A stretch of 64,000 nucleotides of DNA from Rubrivivax sp. A210. GTDB taxonomy: Bacteria > Pseudomonadota > Gammaproteobacteria > Burkholderiales > Burkholderiaceae_C. Both the position numbers and the translations under genes were made by a program. The notes beneath the pieces were generated by a model. The model was not told the DNA's origin. It did not search any database and worked only from the letters and a program-made list of their open reading frames with translations. The DNA lies in NCBI RefSeq assembly GCF_904426505.1, contig NZ_CAJGBN010000071.1, forward strand, positions 62,001 to 126,000, given 5' to 3'. Every line of letters starts with the position of its first letter. Position 1 is the first letter of the stretch. This document shows, one piece after another, positions 8,395-15,819 of the stretch.

Positions 8395-10470
8395 CTACTT
8401 GTACAGCGTCTGCGGCAGCCACATGCCGATCTGCGGGAAGATGTACAGCAGCGCCAGCGCCAGCACCTGTATGCCCATGAAGGGCAGCATGCCGGCGAAG
8501 ATCTGGTTCAGCGTCACATGCCGCGGCGACACCCCCTTCAGATAGAAGGCCGCCATCGCCACCGGCGGGCTCAGGAAGGCGGTCTGCAGGTTCAGCGCCA
8601 CCAGCAGGCCGAAGAACAGCGGGTCGACATTGAACTTGGCCAGCAGCGGGATGAAGATGGGCATGAAGATCACGATGATCTCGGTCCATTCCAGCGGCCA
8701 GCCCAGGATGAAGATGATGAACTGCGACAGCAGCATGAACTGCAGCGTCGTCAGCCCCAGCGACAGCACCCAGCGCTCGATCAGATCCTGGCCGCCCAGC
8801 AGCGCGAAGGCGGCCGAGAAGATGGACGAACCCACGAACAGCCAGCACACCATGGCGCTGGTCTTGGCGGTGAGGAAGGACGACTCCTTGACGATGCCGC
8901 CCAGCTCGCGCAGCGTCTTGGCGGCCGCACCGCCACCCGCCGAGCGCGCCGCCACGTAGCGGTAGGCGCCAGCCAGCAGCACACCGCCGAAGGCCCCCAC
9001 CGCTGCCGCTTCGGTGGGCGTGGCCAGACCGAAGACGATGGACCCGAGCACGGCCAGGATCAGTATGGCCAGCGGGAAGAAGGACTCCAGCAGCATCTTG
9101 AAGATCTCGAGCCGTTGCCAGTTCATCGTCCAGCTCACCAGTGCCAGGGCGGTCATGCCCACGCCGAAGACCACCCAGTACCAGGTGGGTGCGGGCACGC
9201 GTTCGGCGGGCGGTGGGGGTGCGGGCGCGGCCGGTGCGGCAGCGGTGGGCGCTACCGCCGCGGCAGGCTCCGCAGCTGCGGGCGCCGCCGAAGCCGCACC
9301 ATCGGCCGCGGGCGGTTCGCTCAGGCCGCCGGACTCCCGCGGCGGTTCGCTCAGGCCGCCGGACTCCCGCGGCGGTTCGCTCAGGCCACCGGCTTCCTGT
9401 GGCGGCTCGCTCAGGCCGCCGGACTCGGCCGCGGCCGGCTCGTCGGCGCCCAAGGCACCGCCGGCCTGCACCAGGCCGGCAGTGTCCACCGCGGCCACGG
9501 GCGCCGTACTGCCCAGGTACATCAGGCCCAGCAGGGCCGCGATGGACAAGGCCGGCAGCAGCGCAATCATCAGCTGCCCGCCCACCTTGGCGCGCGGCAG
9601 CGACGCGTCGCGCAGCGCCACGCCCAGCCCCGCCAGCGCGTTGCGGTGACCGCCGCTTGCGCTCAGGCGCGCGGCCAGGGGCGGCAGCGCCACCAGGCGC
9701 TCCTGCGACGGCAGCGGCGGCGCCAGATGCGGCTTCCACTTGGCGAGGATGATGACGTAGCCCACGTACAGCGCCGCCAGCATGACGCCGGGGAAGAAGG
9801 CGCCGGCGTAGAGCTTGACCACCGAGACGCCGGCGGTGGCGCCATAGACGATGAGCAGCACCGAGGGCGGGATCAGGATGCCCAGGCAGCCGCCGGCGGT
9901 GATGGCACCGGCGGCCAGCTGCACGCTGTAGCCGGCGCGCAGCATGGCCGGCAGTGCCAGCAGGCCCATCAGCGTGACCACCGCGCCCACGATGCCGGTG
10001 GCGGTGGCGAAGATGGCGCAGGTGACGATGGTGGCCACCGCCAGCGCGCCGGGCACCTGGGCCAGCGCCAGATGCAGGCTCTTGAACAGCTTTTCGATCA
10101 GGTTGGCGCGCTCGACCAGGTAGCCCATGAAGACGAAGAGCGGGATGGCGATGAGCACGTCGTTGCTCATCACCGAGTAGGCGCGCTGCACCATCAGGTC
10201 GAGGATCTGGCGCGTGGCCAGCTCGGGGTTGACGCTGCGGTAGGCAATCCAGCCGAAGACCATGCCCATGCCCATCAGCGTGAACGCCGTGGGGAAGCCC
10301 AGCATGATGGCCACCACGATCAGCGCCAGCATCAACAGGCCCAGGGCGCCCAGGTCTTCGCGGTTCAGCTGGCCGTCGAAGAAACCGGCCCAGGGCGTGA
10401 AGATCAGCACCGTGGTCAGGATGATCGCCATCAGCGAAAAGCCGAACCACAACTCCTTGCGTATCTTCAT
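8395..10470 (-). CDS. dctM: TRAP transporter large permease (DctM-type) with long insertion
   Basis: Multi-spanning subunit that moves an organic anion with sodium. At 691 residues it is far longer than the usual ~430. Typical DctM segments occur at the N-terminus (FPTAFTLMGMGMVFGW, TGIVGAVVTLMGLLALPAM, GGCLGILIPPSVLLIVYG) and C-terminus (FGLATPTEAAAVGAFG, GWPLEWTEIIVIFMP). Between them lies a roughly 200-residue insertion with extra hydrophobic stretches and a Pro/Ala-rich, tandemly repeated loop at 9311-9430. The ATG at 10470 overlaps the end of dctQ by four bases (ATGA), indicating translational coupling. Confidence 0.88.
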   Translation of the reverse strand: MKIRKELWFGFSLMAIILTTVLIFTPWAGFFDGQLNREDLGALGLLMLALIVVAIMLGFPTAFTLMGMGMVFGWIAYRSVNPELATRQILDLMVQRAYSVMSNDVLIAIPLFVFMGYLVERANLIEKLFKSLHLALAQVPGALAVATIVTCAIFATATGIVGAVVTLMGLLALPAMLRAGYSVQLAAGAITAGGCLGILIPPSVLLIVYGATAGVSVVKLYAGAFFPGVMLAALYVGYVIILAKWKPHLAPPLPSQERLVALPPLAARLSASGGHRNALAGLGVALRDASLPRAKVGGQLMIALLPALSIAALLGLMYLGSTAPVAAVDTAGLVQAGGALGADEPAAAESGGLSEPPQEAGGLSEPPRESGGLSEPPRESGGLSEPPAADGAASAAPAAAEPAAAVAPTAAAPAAPAPPPPAERVPAPTWYWVVFGVGMTALALVSWTMNWQRLEIFKMLLESFFPLAILILAVLGSIVFGLATPTEAAAVGAFGGVLLAGAYRYVAARSAGGGAAAKTLRELGGIVKESSFLTAKTSAMVCWLFVGSSIFSAAFALLGGQDLIERWVLSLGLTTLQFMLLSQFIIFILGWPLEWTEIIVIFMPIFIPLLAKFNVDPLFFGLLVALNLQTAFLSPPVAMAAFYLKGVSPRHVTLNQIFAGMLPFMGIQVLALALLYIFPQIGMWLPQTLYK
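9311..9430 (-). repeat. in-frame 30-bp tandem repeat, four units
   Basis: Four consecutive 30-bp units encode SGGLSEPPRE-like decapeptides inside the dctM insertion. The first two are identical and the others diverge slightly (CCACCGGCTTCCTGT in the third). The frame is kept. This is a likely site of length variation between strains. Confidence 0.9.
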
Positions 10471-11090
10471 CGCGCACCCTCCTGCTGCACGACGAACTTG
10501 TCGAGACCCTCGATGTCTTCGTCCTTCACATGCACCATCTCCTTGAGCTTGTCGACGTCGACCTCCTCCACGTCCTGCTCGCGCGACGGCCAGTCGCCCT
10601 GGCGGATGCAGATGGTGCAGCGGATGATCTCGATCACCCCTTGCAGCAGCAGGAAGCCGCCGGCCAGCGGCAGCATGGTCTTGAAGGGATAGATGGGCGG
10701 GCCGTCGGAGGTGACGTTGGAATGCTCCTGGATGGCCCAGGCCTCGGCGGCGTAGAAATAGCCGGCCCAGGTGAGCGCGAACACGCCGGGCAGGAAGAAC
10801 AGGAAGTACAGGATCAGGTCCACCGTGGCCTGGGTGCGCGGCTCGAAGAAGCTGTAGAGCACGTCGCCGCGCACATGGCCGTTCTTGGACAGGGTGTAGG
10901 CGCCGGCCATCATGAACAGCGTGCCGTACTGCTGGATCATGACGTCGAAGGACCAGGAGTGAGGCGCATCGAGCACGTAGCGCGAGAAGACCTCCCAGCT
11001 GATCTGCAAGGTGAGCGTGACGATCAGCCACGAGAACGCGTGGCCGACGAGGGTGCTCAGCTGGTCGACTTTAAGCAGCAATTTCTGCAT
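10467..11090 (-). CDS. dctQ: TRAP transporter small permease (DctQ-type)
   Basis: 207 residues with four predicted membrane segments (AFSWLIVTLTLQISWEVF, YGTLFMMAGAYTL, LILYFLFFLPGVFALTW, TMLPLAGGFLLLQGVIEII) and a charged C-terminal tail. The ATG at 11090 is chosen because membrane similarity begins there, although the upstream ribosome site is weak. It lies downstream of dctP beyond a terminator-like hairpin and overlaps dctM by four bases. Confidence 0.88.
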   Translation of the reverse strand: MQKLLLKVDQLSTLVGHAFSWLIVTLTLQISWEVFSRYVLDAPHSWSFDVMIQQYGTLFMMAGAYTLSKNGHVRGDVLYSFFEPRTQATVDLILYFLFFLPGVFALTWAGYFYAAEAWAIQEHSNVTSDGPPIYPFKTMLPLAGGFLLLQGVIEIIRCTICIRQGDWPSREQDVEEVDVDKLKEMVHVKDEDIEGLDKFVVQQEGAR

Positions 11091-11106
11091 CGATGGCCCG
11101 ATCAAG

Positions 11107-11140
11107 AAAAGCGGCCATCCGGAGGTGCCCGGACGGCCGC
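11107..11140 (-). terminator. intra-operon attenuator/terminator between dctP and dctQM
   Basis: Reading the minus strand after the dctP stop: stem GCGGCC-G-TCCGG with its complement CCGGA-T-GGCCGC (one internal mismatch), followed by TTTTCTTG. It has the form of a partial Rho-independent terminator. Such a site would let the binding protein be made in excess over the membrane subunits. Confidence 0.7.
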
Positions 11141-11157
11141 AGGATGTCAGCGCGGAA

Positions 11158-12291
11158 TCAGGCCTTCTTGGGCGCGCCGAAGAAGTGGCCCACGGCCATG
11201 CGGCGGCTGACGAAGGTGTCCTGCTCCCAGGCCACGGCGCGCTCGGCAAAGGCCTTCTGCGACTCGACGATCTCCTTGAACAGCGCGTTCTCGGACGACT
11301 TCTTCTCCAGGATGGCCGACCACAGCTTGAGTTGGACCTGCAGCACCGAGTCGGGCGTCTTGTAGAACTTGACCTTGTCCTTGCCCTTCAACTCGACATA
11401 GTCCTTGGAGTAACGGTCAATCGATTTCCACGACATGTCGGCCGAGGCCGCCTCGACCGCGCCGGCGATGACAGCCCGCATCTTCTCGGGCAGGGCGTCG
11501 TACTTGGGCTTGTTGAACATGATCTCGAAGGTCTCGGCGCTCTGGTGGTAGCTCTGCAGCATGCAGATCTTGCTCACGTCGGGGAAGCCGAGCAGGCGGT
11601 CGGAGGTGGCGTTGTTGAACTCGGCCGCATCGAGCAGGCCGCGGTCCATGGCCGGCACGATCTCGCCGCCAGGCAGCGCGTTGACGGCTGCACCCATGGC
11701 GGTGAAGAGGTCGATGGCGAGGCCGTTGGTGCGGAACTTCAGGCCCTTGAAGTCTTCGGGCTTGGTGATGGGCTTCTTGAACCAGCCCAGCGGCTGGGTG
11801 GCCATCGGGCCGTAGAGAAACGACTGCACCGTGGTGATGCCGATGGAGGCGTAGAGCTTGGCCAGCAGTTCCTTGCCGCCGCCGTACTTGTGCCAGGACA
11901 ACAGCATGTTGGCGTCCATGCCGAAGGCGGGGCCCGAGTTCCACAGCGCCAGCGCGTTCTGCTTGCCGTAGTGGTAGCCCAGCACGCCGTGACCGCCGTC
12001 CAGCGTGCCCTTGGCCACCGCCTCGAGCAGGCCGAAGGCCGGCACCACGGCGCCGGCGGGCAGCACCTCGATCTTGAGTTCGCCGCCGGTCATGTCGTTG
12101 ACCTTCTTGGCGAAATCGAGCGCGTACTCGTGGAAGATGTCCTTCGAGGGCCAGGTGCTCTGCCAGCGCATGCTGGTCGGCGACTGGGCGCTGACGATGG
12201 CGGGCGCCACCATCGCGCCGGCGCCGACGGCACCCGCGGTGGCGGATTTCAGGAAGCGGCGGCGCGGGGCCGGCGTCGTGGTCTTGTTCAT
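11158..12291 (-). CDS. dctP: TRAP transporter solute-binding protein, Tat-exported
   Basis: Periplasmic binding protein of 377 residues. A twin-arginine signal (PRRRFLKSATAGAVG...AIVSAQ) ends near residue 36. The family core follows (MRWQSTWPSKDIFHEYA, FKGLKFRTNGLAIDLFTAMG, ALPGGEIVPAMDRGLLDAAEF). It resembles the TakP group, which binds 2-oxo acids or related carboxylates; the actual ligand is not determined. It is the first gene of dctPQM. Confidence 0.92.
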   Translation of the reverse strand: MNKTTTPAPRRRFLKSATAGAVGAGAMVAPAIVSAQSPTSMRWQSTWPSKDIFHEYALDFAKKVNDMTGGELKIEVLPAGAVVPAFGLLEAVAKGTLDGGHGVLGYHYGKQNALALWNSGPAFGMDANMLLSWHKYGGGKELLAKLYASIGITTVQSFLYGPMATQPLGWFKKPITKPEDFKGLKFRTNGLAIDLFTAMGAAVNALPGGEIVPAMDRGLLDAAEFNNATSDRLLGFPDVSKICMLQSYHQSAETFEIMFNKPKYDALPEKMRAVIAGAVEAASADMSWKSIDRYSKDYVELKGKDKVKFYKTPDSVLQVQLKLWSAILEKKSSENALFKEIVESQKAFAERAVAWEQDTFVSRRMAVGHFFGAPKKA

Positions 12292-12412
12292 GCGGGGTCT
12301 CCAGCGGTGCGGGTGTGGTGCGCCTTCACGCAGACGGCGTCCGGGCGAAGTTCGACCATCGGACTATTGCCAGCGCATCACGAGGCCGCAAGTCGGTGTT
12401 TCCCCCGGACGG

Positions 12413-12441
12413 CGGCCCCGACTCCCGCACGCGCGGGGCCG
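12413..12441. terminator. possible hairpin downstream of the YceI cluster
   Basis: An 8-bp inverted repeat, CGGCCCCG / CGGGGCCG, with a 13-base loop and no T-run, in the 193-base gap between the last yceI gene and dctP. It may be a weak terminator. The rest of the gap must hold the dctP promoter, but no clear boxes are visible. Confidence 0.35.
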
Positions 12442-12484
12442 ACACGGTCGAAGCAGAACTGACCGCGGCGCGCCTAATCGCCGC

Positions 12485-13087
12485 TCAAGGGCGCCGTCGG
12501 CCCTCGACCTGCACGCGCAGGCGCACGCGGTCGCCGACAAGGGGCAGGCCGAAACTGGCGCCGAACTCGCTGCGCAAGACCTCGCCCTCGAAATCGCCGC
12601 CGCAGACCTCCGCGCCCTGCTCATCGTTGCGGCAGGCGTAGTGCGCGGCCACCAGCGACAGCGGTTGGCTCACGCCGCGCAGCGTGAACTCGCCGCGCAC
12701 CTCGGCGACGCGGCCGCTTTCAAAGCGGAAACGCGTCGCGACGAAATAGGCGTCGGGAAACTCGGCGCTGGCCAGCAGGTCGGCCTGGCGCAGGCGGGCG
12801 TTGAAGAACGGGAAGCCGGCGTCGACGGTGGCGGTCGGGATGACCAGGCTCACCTCGCCGCGGCCGGCGGCGCGGTCCAGCGTCACCTGGCCCTGGACCG
12901 GCCCGATGCGACCACGGATGGTGGAGGTGGCGAAGTGCATCACCTCGAAGGTGACCCAGCTGTGCGCGGGGTCGAGCGTGTAAATCGCCGGCTCGGCCGG
13001 CGCTGGCGGCGCCACGCAGGCGACCGACAAAAGCACAAACGCCCGGCTCAGGGCCGGGCGTCGGGGGAAGGCAAAGGGCATTTTCAT
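12485..13087 (-). CDS. YceI-family periplasmic lipocalin-like protein (third copy)
   Basis: 200 residues with a signal peptide ending near APAEPAIYT. YceI proteins form an extended beta-barrel that binds polyisoprenoid or other amphiphilic molecules. Family markers: YTLDPAHSWVTFEVMHFATSTIRGRI and the C-terminal FGASFGLPLVGDRVRLRVQVE. Two cysteines (YACRNDEQGAEVCGG) match a pair in the neighbouring copy. It is the last gene of a cytochrome b561 plus three YceI operon. Confidence 0.9.
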   Translation of the reverse strand: MKMPFAFPRRPALSRAFVLLSVACVAPPAPAEPAIYTLDPAHSWVTFEVMHFATSTIRGRIGPVQGQVTLDRAAGRGEVSLVIPTATVDAGFPFFNARLRQADLLASAEFPDAYFVATRFRFESGRVAEVRGEFTLRGVSQPLSLVAAHYACRNDEQGAEVCGGDFEGEVLRSEFGASFGLPLVGDRVRLRVQVEGRRRP

Positions 13088-13132
13088 GCCCCATGGTGCC
13101 CGAGCGCGACGGGGCGCGCTCGCGTGCCCCGC

Positions 13133-13711
13133 TTACTGCTTGACGGCTTCGACCTGGATCACCAGGCGCACGGCGTCGGGCACGCCCATGTCCAGGCCCC
13201 AGTTCATGCCGAACTTGCTGCGCGTGACGGTGGTCTCGAAGTCGCCGCCGCAGACCTCGCGCTTGAGCATGGGGTTGGGGTAGCAGTTGAAGTTGGTGGC
13301 CTTGAGCACCACCGGCCCGGTCTTGCCCAGCAGCGTCAGCGTGCCGGCCACTTCGGTGACCTTGTCGCCATTGAAGCTGAACTTGTCGCCGACGAACTTG
13401 ATGGTGGCGTGCTTCTTGGTGTCGAAGAAATCGGCCGACTGCAGGTGGCCGTTGAACTGCGCCGTGCCGGTGTTGATGGAGGTGGCGTCGATGGTGATCT
13501 CGACCTTGCCCGACTTGCCGGCGCGATCGAACTGCACCGAGCCTTCCTTCTTGTCGAAGCGGCCGCGGTTGGTGGAGGTGCCGAAGTGCGGCACTTCGAA
13601 GGTGACGAAGGTGTGCGTCGGGTCGATGGCGTAGGTGTCGGCGGCGGCCATGGCGGGCACGGCGGCGGCGCAGAGGGCGGCAAGGGCGGTGAGGGCGAAG
13701 AAGGACTTCAT
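13133..13711 (-). CDS. YceI-family periplasmic protein (second copy)
   Basis: 192 residues. The ATG at 13711 follows AGGAG at eight bases and opens a clean signal peptide (ALTALAALCAAAVPAMA). The mature start, DTYAIDPTHTFVTFEVPHFG, is the YceI hallmark. It shares the paired cysteines (FNCYPNPMLKREVCGGDFE) with the third copy, so those two are the closer pair and probably arose by tandem duplication. Confidence 0.93.
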   Translation of the reverse strand: MKSFFALTALAALCAAAVPAMAAADTYAIDPTHTFVTFEVPHFGTSTNRGRFDKKEGSVQFDRAGKSGKVEITIDATSINTGTAQFNGHLQSADFFDTKKHATIKFVGDKFSFNGDKVTEVAGTLTLLGKTGPVVLKATNFNCYPNPMLKREVCGGDFETTVTRSKFGMNWGLDMGVPDAVRLVIQVEAVKQ

Positions 13712-13758
13712 GGAAAACACTCCTGGAGGGGGTTGTTGCGAGGGAGGGGAAGAAAGCG

Positions 13759-14343
13759 TCAAAGCGGGCCCAGGCCACCCAGCTGCAGCTTGAAGCGCAC
13801 CTGGATGTCGTTGGCCAGCATCGAGGTGTCGGCCCAATCGCCGTCACCCACCTTGAAATCGAGGCGCTTGATCGTGAAGGCACCGCTGGCGGTGCTGGTG
13901 GCACCCGATTGCGTCAGCTGCACCGGCACCACGATGTCCCGCGTGCTGCCCTTGATGCTGAGCTTGCCGGCGACCTCGAACTTGCCGGGGCCGGCGGCCT
14001 TGATGGCGCTGGACTGGAAGCTGGCCTGCGGGAACTTGGCGACGTTGAGCCAGGTGGGCTTGGGCACCTCGACATCGACATCGGGGCTGCCGAAGCGGGC
14101 ACTGCCGGTCTCGATGCTGAAGCTGACGCTGCCGGTCTCGGGCTTCTTGGGGTCGAGCGCGATCTGGGCCGCGAACTTGCCGAACTTGCCCTCCACCGGC
14201 ACGCCCATCTGGCGCGTGATGAAGGCGATCTCGCTGCCGGCGGCATTCAGCTGGGCCTGCTTGGGCTGGGCCTGGGCCAGCGTGGCGGCGGTCAGCAGGG
14301 CCAGCGGGAGATGACGGAAGACCGTGCGGAATGAGGTGTTCAT
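13759..14343 (-). CDS. YceI-family periplasmic protein (first copy)
   Basis: 194 residues with signal peptide (LPLALLTAATLAQAQ). More divergent than the two downstream copies: it starts AQLNAAGSEIAFITRQMGV, has no paired cysteines, and keeps the family core (PTWLNVAKFPQASFQS, GKLSIKGSTRDIVVPV). It follows the cytochrome b561 gene by 18 bases. Confidence 0.9.
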   Translation of the reverse strand: MNTSFRTVFRHLPLALLTAATLAQAQPKQAQLNAAGSEIAFITRQMGVPVEGKFGKFAAQIALDPKKPETGSVSFSIETGSARFGSPDVDVEVPKPTWLNVAKFPQASFQSSAIKAAGPGKFEVAGKLSIKGSTRDIVVPVQLTQSGATSTASGAFTIKRLDFKVGDGDWADTSMLANDIQVRFKLQLGGLGPL

Positions 14344-14361
14344 GGCGATGCTTCGGAAGAT

Positions 14362-14916
14362 TCAGCGGGAGCGGCGGCCAGGCAGCATGCGCAGAAGCAG
14401 GCCGTCGCCGTCGAAGAACTGGTGCTTGAGCGCGGCGGCCACATGCAGCGCCACCAGGCCGGCCAGGCCGAAGGCGAGCAGCTTGTGCAGCAGCTTGAAG
14501 CTGTCGGCCAGGGCGCGGTCGGGGCCTACGAAGTCAGGCAGGGGCAGCACGCCGAAGAGCACGATGGGAAAGCCAGACGCCGAGCTGTAGGCCCAGCCCG
14601 ACAGCGGCAGGGCAAAGAAGCTTACGTAGAGCAGCAGGTGTACGGCCTGCGCTGCGTGGGCCTGCCAGGCCGGCATGGCCGGCTCGGCGGGCGGGCGGTG
14701 GGTGAGACGCCACAGCAGGCGCAGCGCCGACAGCGCCAGCACCATGACGCCGGCCCATTTGTGATAGTTGAAAAGTTTCAAACGCGCCGGAGTCAGCGGC
14801 AAGTCGTGCATGTACACGCCGAGCGCGAGATTGCCGATGATCAGCAGAGCCAGCAGCCAGTGGGCCGCGATGGCAACGCCGTCATAGCGCTGAATGGGGG
14901 TGGAGTGGGTCGTCAC
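14362..14916 (-). CDS. cytochrome b561 (YceJ/CybB family)
   Basis: 184 residues with four membrane segments. Histidines suited to bind two b haems are in segment 1 (VAIAAHWLLALL), before segment 2 (FNYHKWAGVMV), segment 3 (AVHLLLYVSFFALPL) and segment 4 (LLHKLLAFGLAGLVALHVAAAL). These proteins exchange electrons between quinol and periplasmic acceptors. Adjacency to yceI genes recalls the E. coli yceJ-yceI pair; the three-YceI arrangement is expanded. Confidence 0.9.
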   Translation of the reverse strand: MTTHSTPIQRYDGVAIAAHWLLALLIIGNLALGVYMHDLPLTPARLKLFNYHKWAGVMVLALSALRLLWRLTHRPPAEPAMPAWQAHAAQAVHLLLYVSFFALPLSGWAYSSASGFPIVLFGVLPLPDFVGPDRALADSFKLLHKLLAFGLAGLVALHVAAALKHQFFDGDGLLLRMLPGRRSR

Positions 14917-14970
14917 GGGACGCAGTATCCCGGCCGCTGCACGCCCCTCCGTTCAATGCCTTTGATGGCG

Positions 14971-15819
14971 TCAGACAGCGCAGCCGAACAATCTTCCGGC
15001 CAGTGCCTCGCTCTCGGCCGGCGCCAGCAGGCCGTGGCGAAGGCCGAAGTCCAGGGTCACGAGGGCGGCGTCCACCGTCATCCTGCCGCCGGCGGCCAGG
15101 GCCAGGGCCTCGTCCACCGTCATCAGCGTGAAGCCGGCGACCTCGCCGTCCTGGTTGCTGGGCGCTACACCTTCGGGCAGGGCGAGGTCCCAACTGTGCA
15201 GGTCTTCGAGTTGAAGGCCTTCGGGGATGTCGCGCCGAAGCCGGATCACGCGGCCGGCGCGGGCAACAGCCATCTGGTCCGGGCTCAGGCCGGCTTCTTC
15301 AAAGCCCTCGCGCACCAGGGCCTGCCAGGGGCTTTGGCCGGCGGCCACGCCGCCGCCGATGAGGTTGTCGAAGCAGCCGGGGTCGGTGGCCTTGTGCGGC
15401 GAGCGCTGGGCGATCCAGAGATGGCTGGGCCGGCCACCCGCGCCGGCAAGAAACCCGTTGGCGTGAGCGCCAAGGGTCAGCGTGCCCCAGAAGCGCGCAG
15501 CGGCACGTTCCATCAGCGCCAGCGGCATGCGCGTCTCGGGGTCGAAGAGCGGAAAGGCCTCGTCGCGCCAGGCCACGATCAGCCCTTGCTCGCGCAGCGC
15601 GGCGTGCATGGCGGCCAGCGCGGCGTCGCGCTCGGAAGCGATCAGATTGACGTCGGCGCCGACCGCCAGCCACTGCGGCCAGGCGCGCAGCGCCGGCAGG
15701 TGGGCGCGAGCCACCGAGCCGACCCGGCGTCCGTCGACGCGGAAGGGCAGGCGCGCTGATTCATCGCAGGCGCTGGCTGCGCGCAGCAGAGCCGACCAGT
15801 CCAGCGCCGCCACGTTCAC
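14971..15819 (-). CDS. Nudix hydrolase with DUF4743 (thiamin pyrophosphokinase-related)
   Basis: 282 residues from a GTG whose bases overlap the preceding stop (GTGA), a strong coupling signal. The N-terminal DUF4743 domain (about 1-110) precedes a Nudix fold with box GGGVAAGQSPWQALVREGFEEAGL. Fungal and plant relatives (Tnr3-like) act on oxidised thiamin diphosphate derivatives. Coupling to a thiamin-diphosphate-dependent oxidoreductase gene agrees with a cofactor-cleansing role, but that is inference. Confidence 0.85.
   Translation of the reverse strand: MNVAALDWSALLRAASACDESARLPFRVDGRRVGSVARAHLPALRAWPQWLAVGADVNLIASERDAALAAMHAALREQGLIVAWRDEAFPLFDPETRMPLALMERAAARFWGTLTLGAHANGFLAGAGGRPSHLWIAQRSPHKATDPGCFDNLIGGGVAAGQSPWQALVREGFEEAGLSPDQMAVARAGRVIRLRRDIPEGLQLEDLHSWDLALPEGVAPSNQDGEVAGFTLMTVDEALALAAGGRMTVDAALVTLDFGLRHGLLAPAESEALAGRLFGCAV

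Noticed and set aside
9311-9430. Repeat array considered as CRISPR
   Set aside because: Head-to-tail 30-bp units with no spacers, in frame inside dctM.
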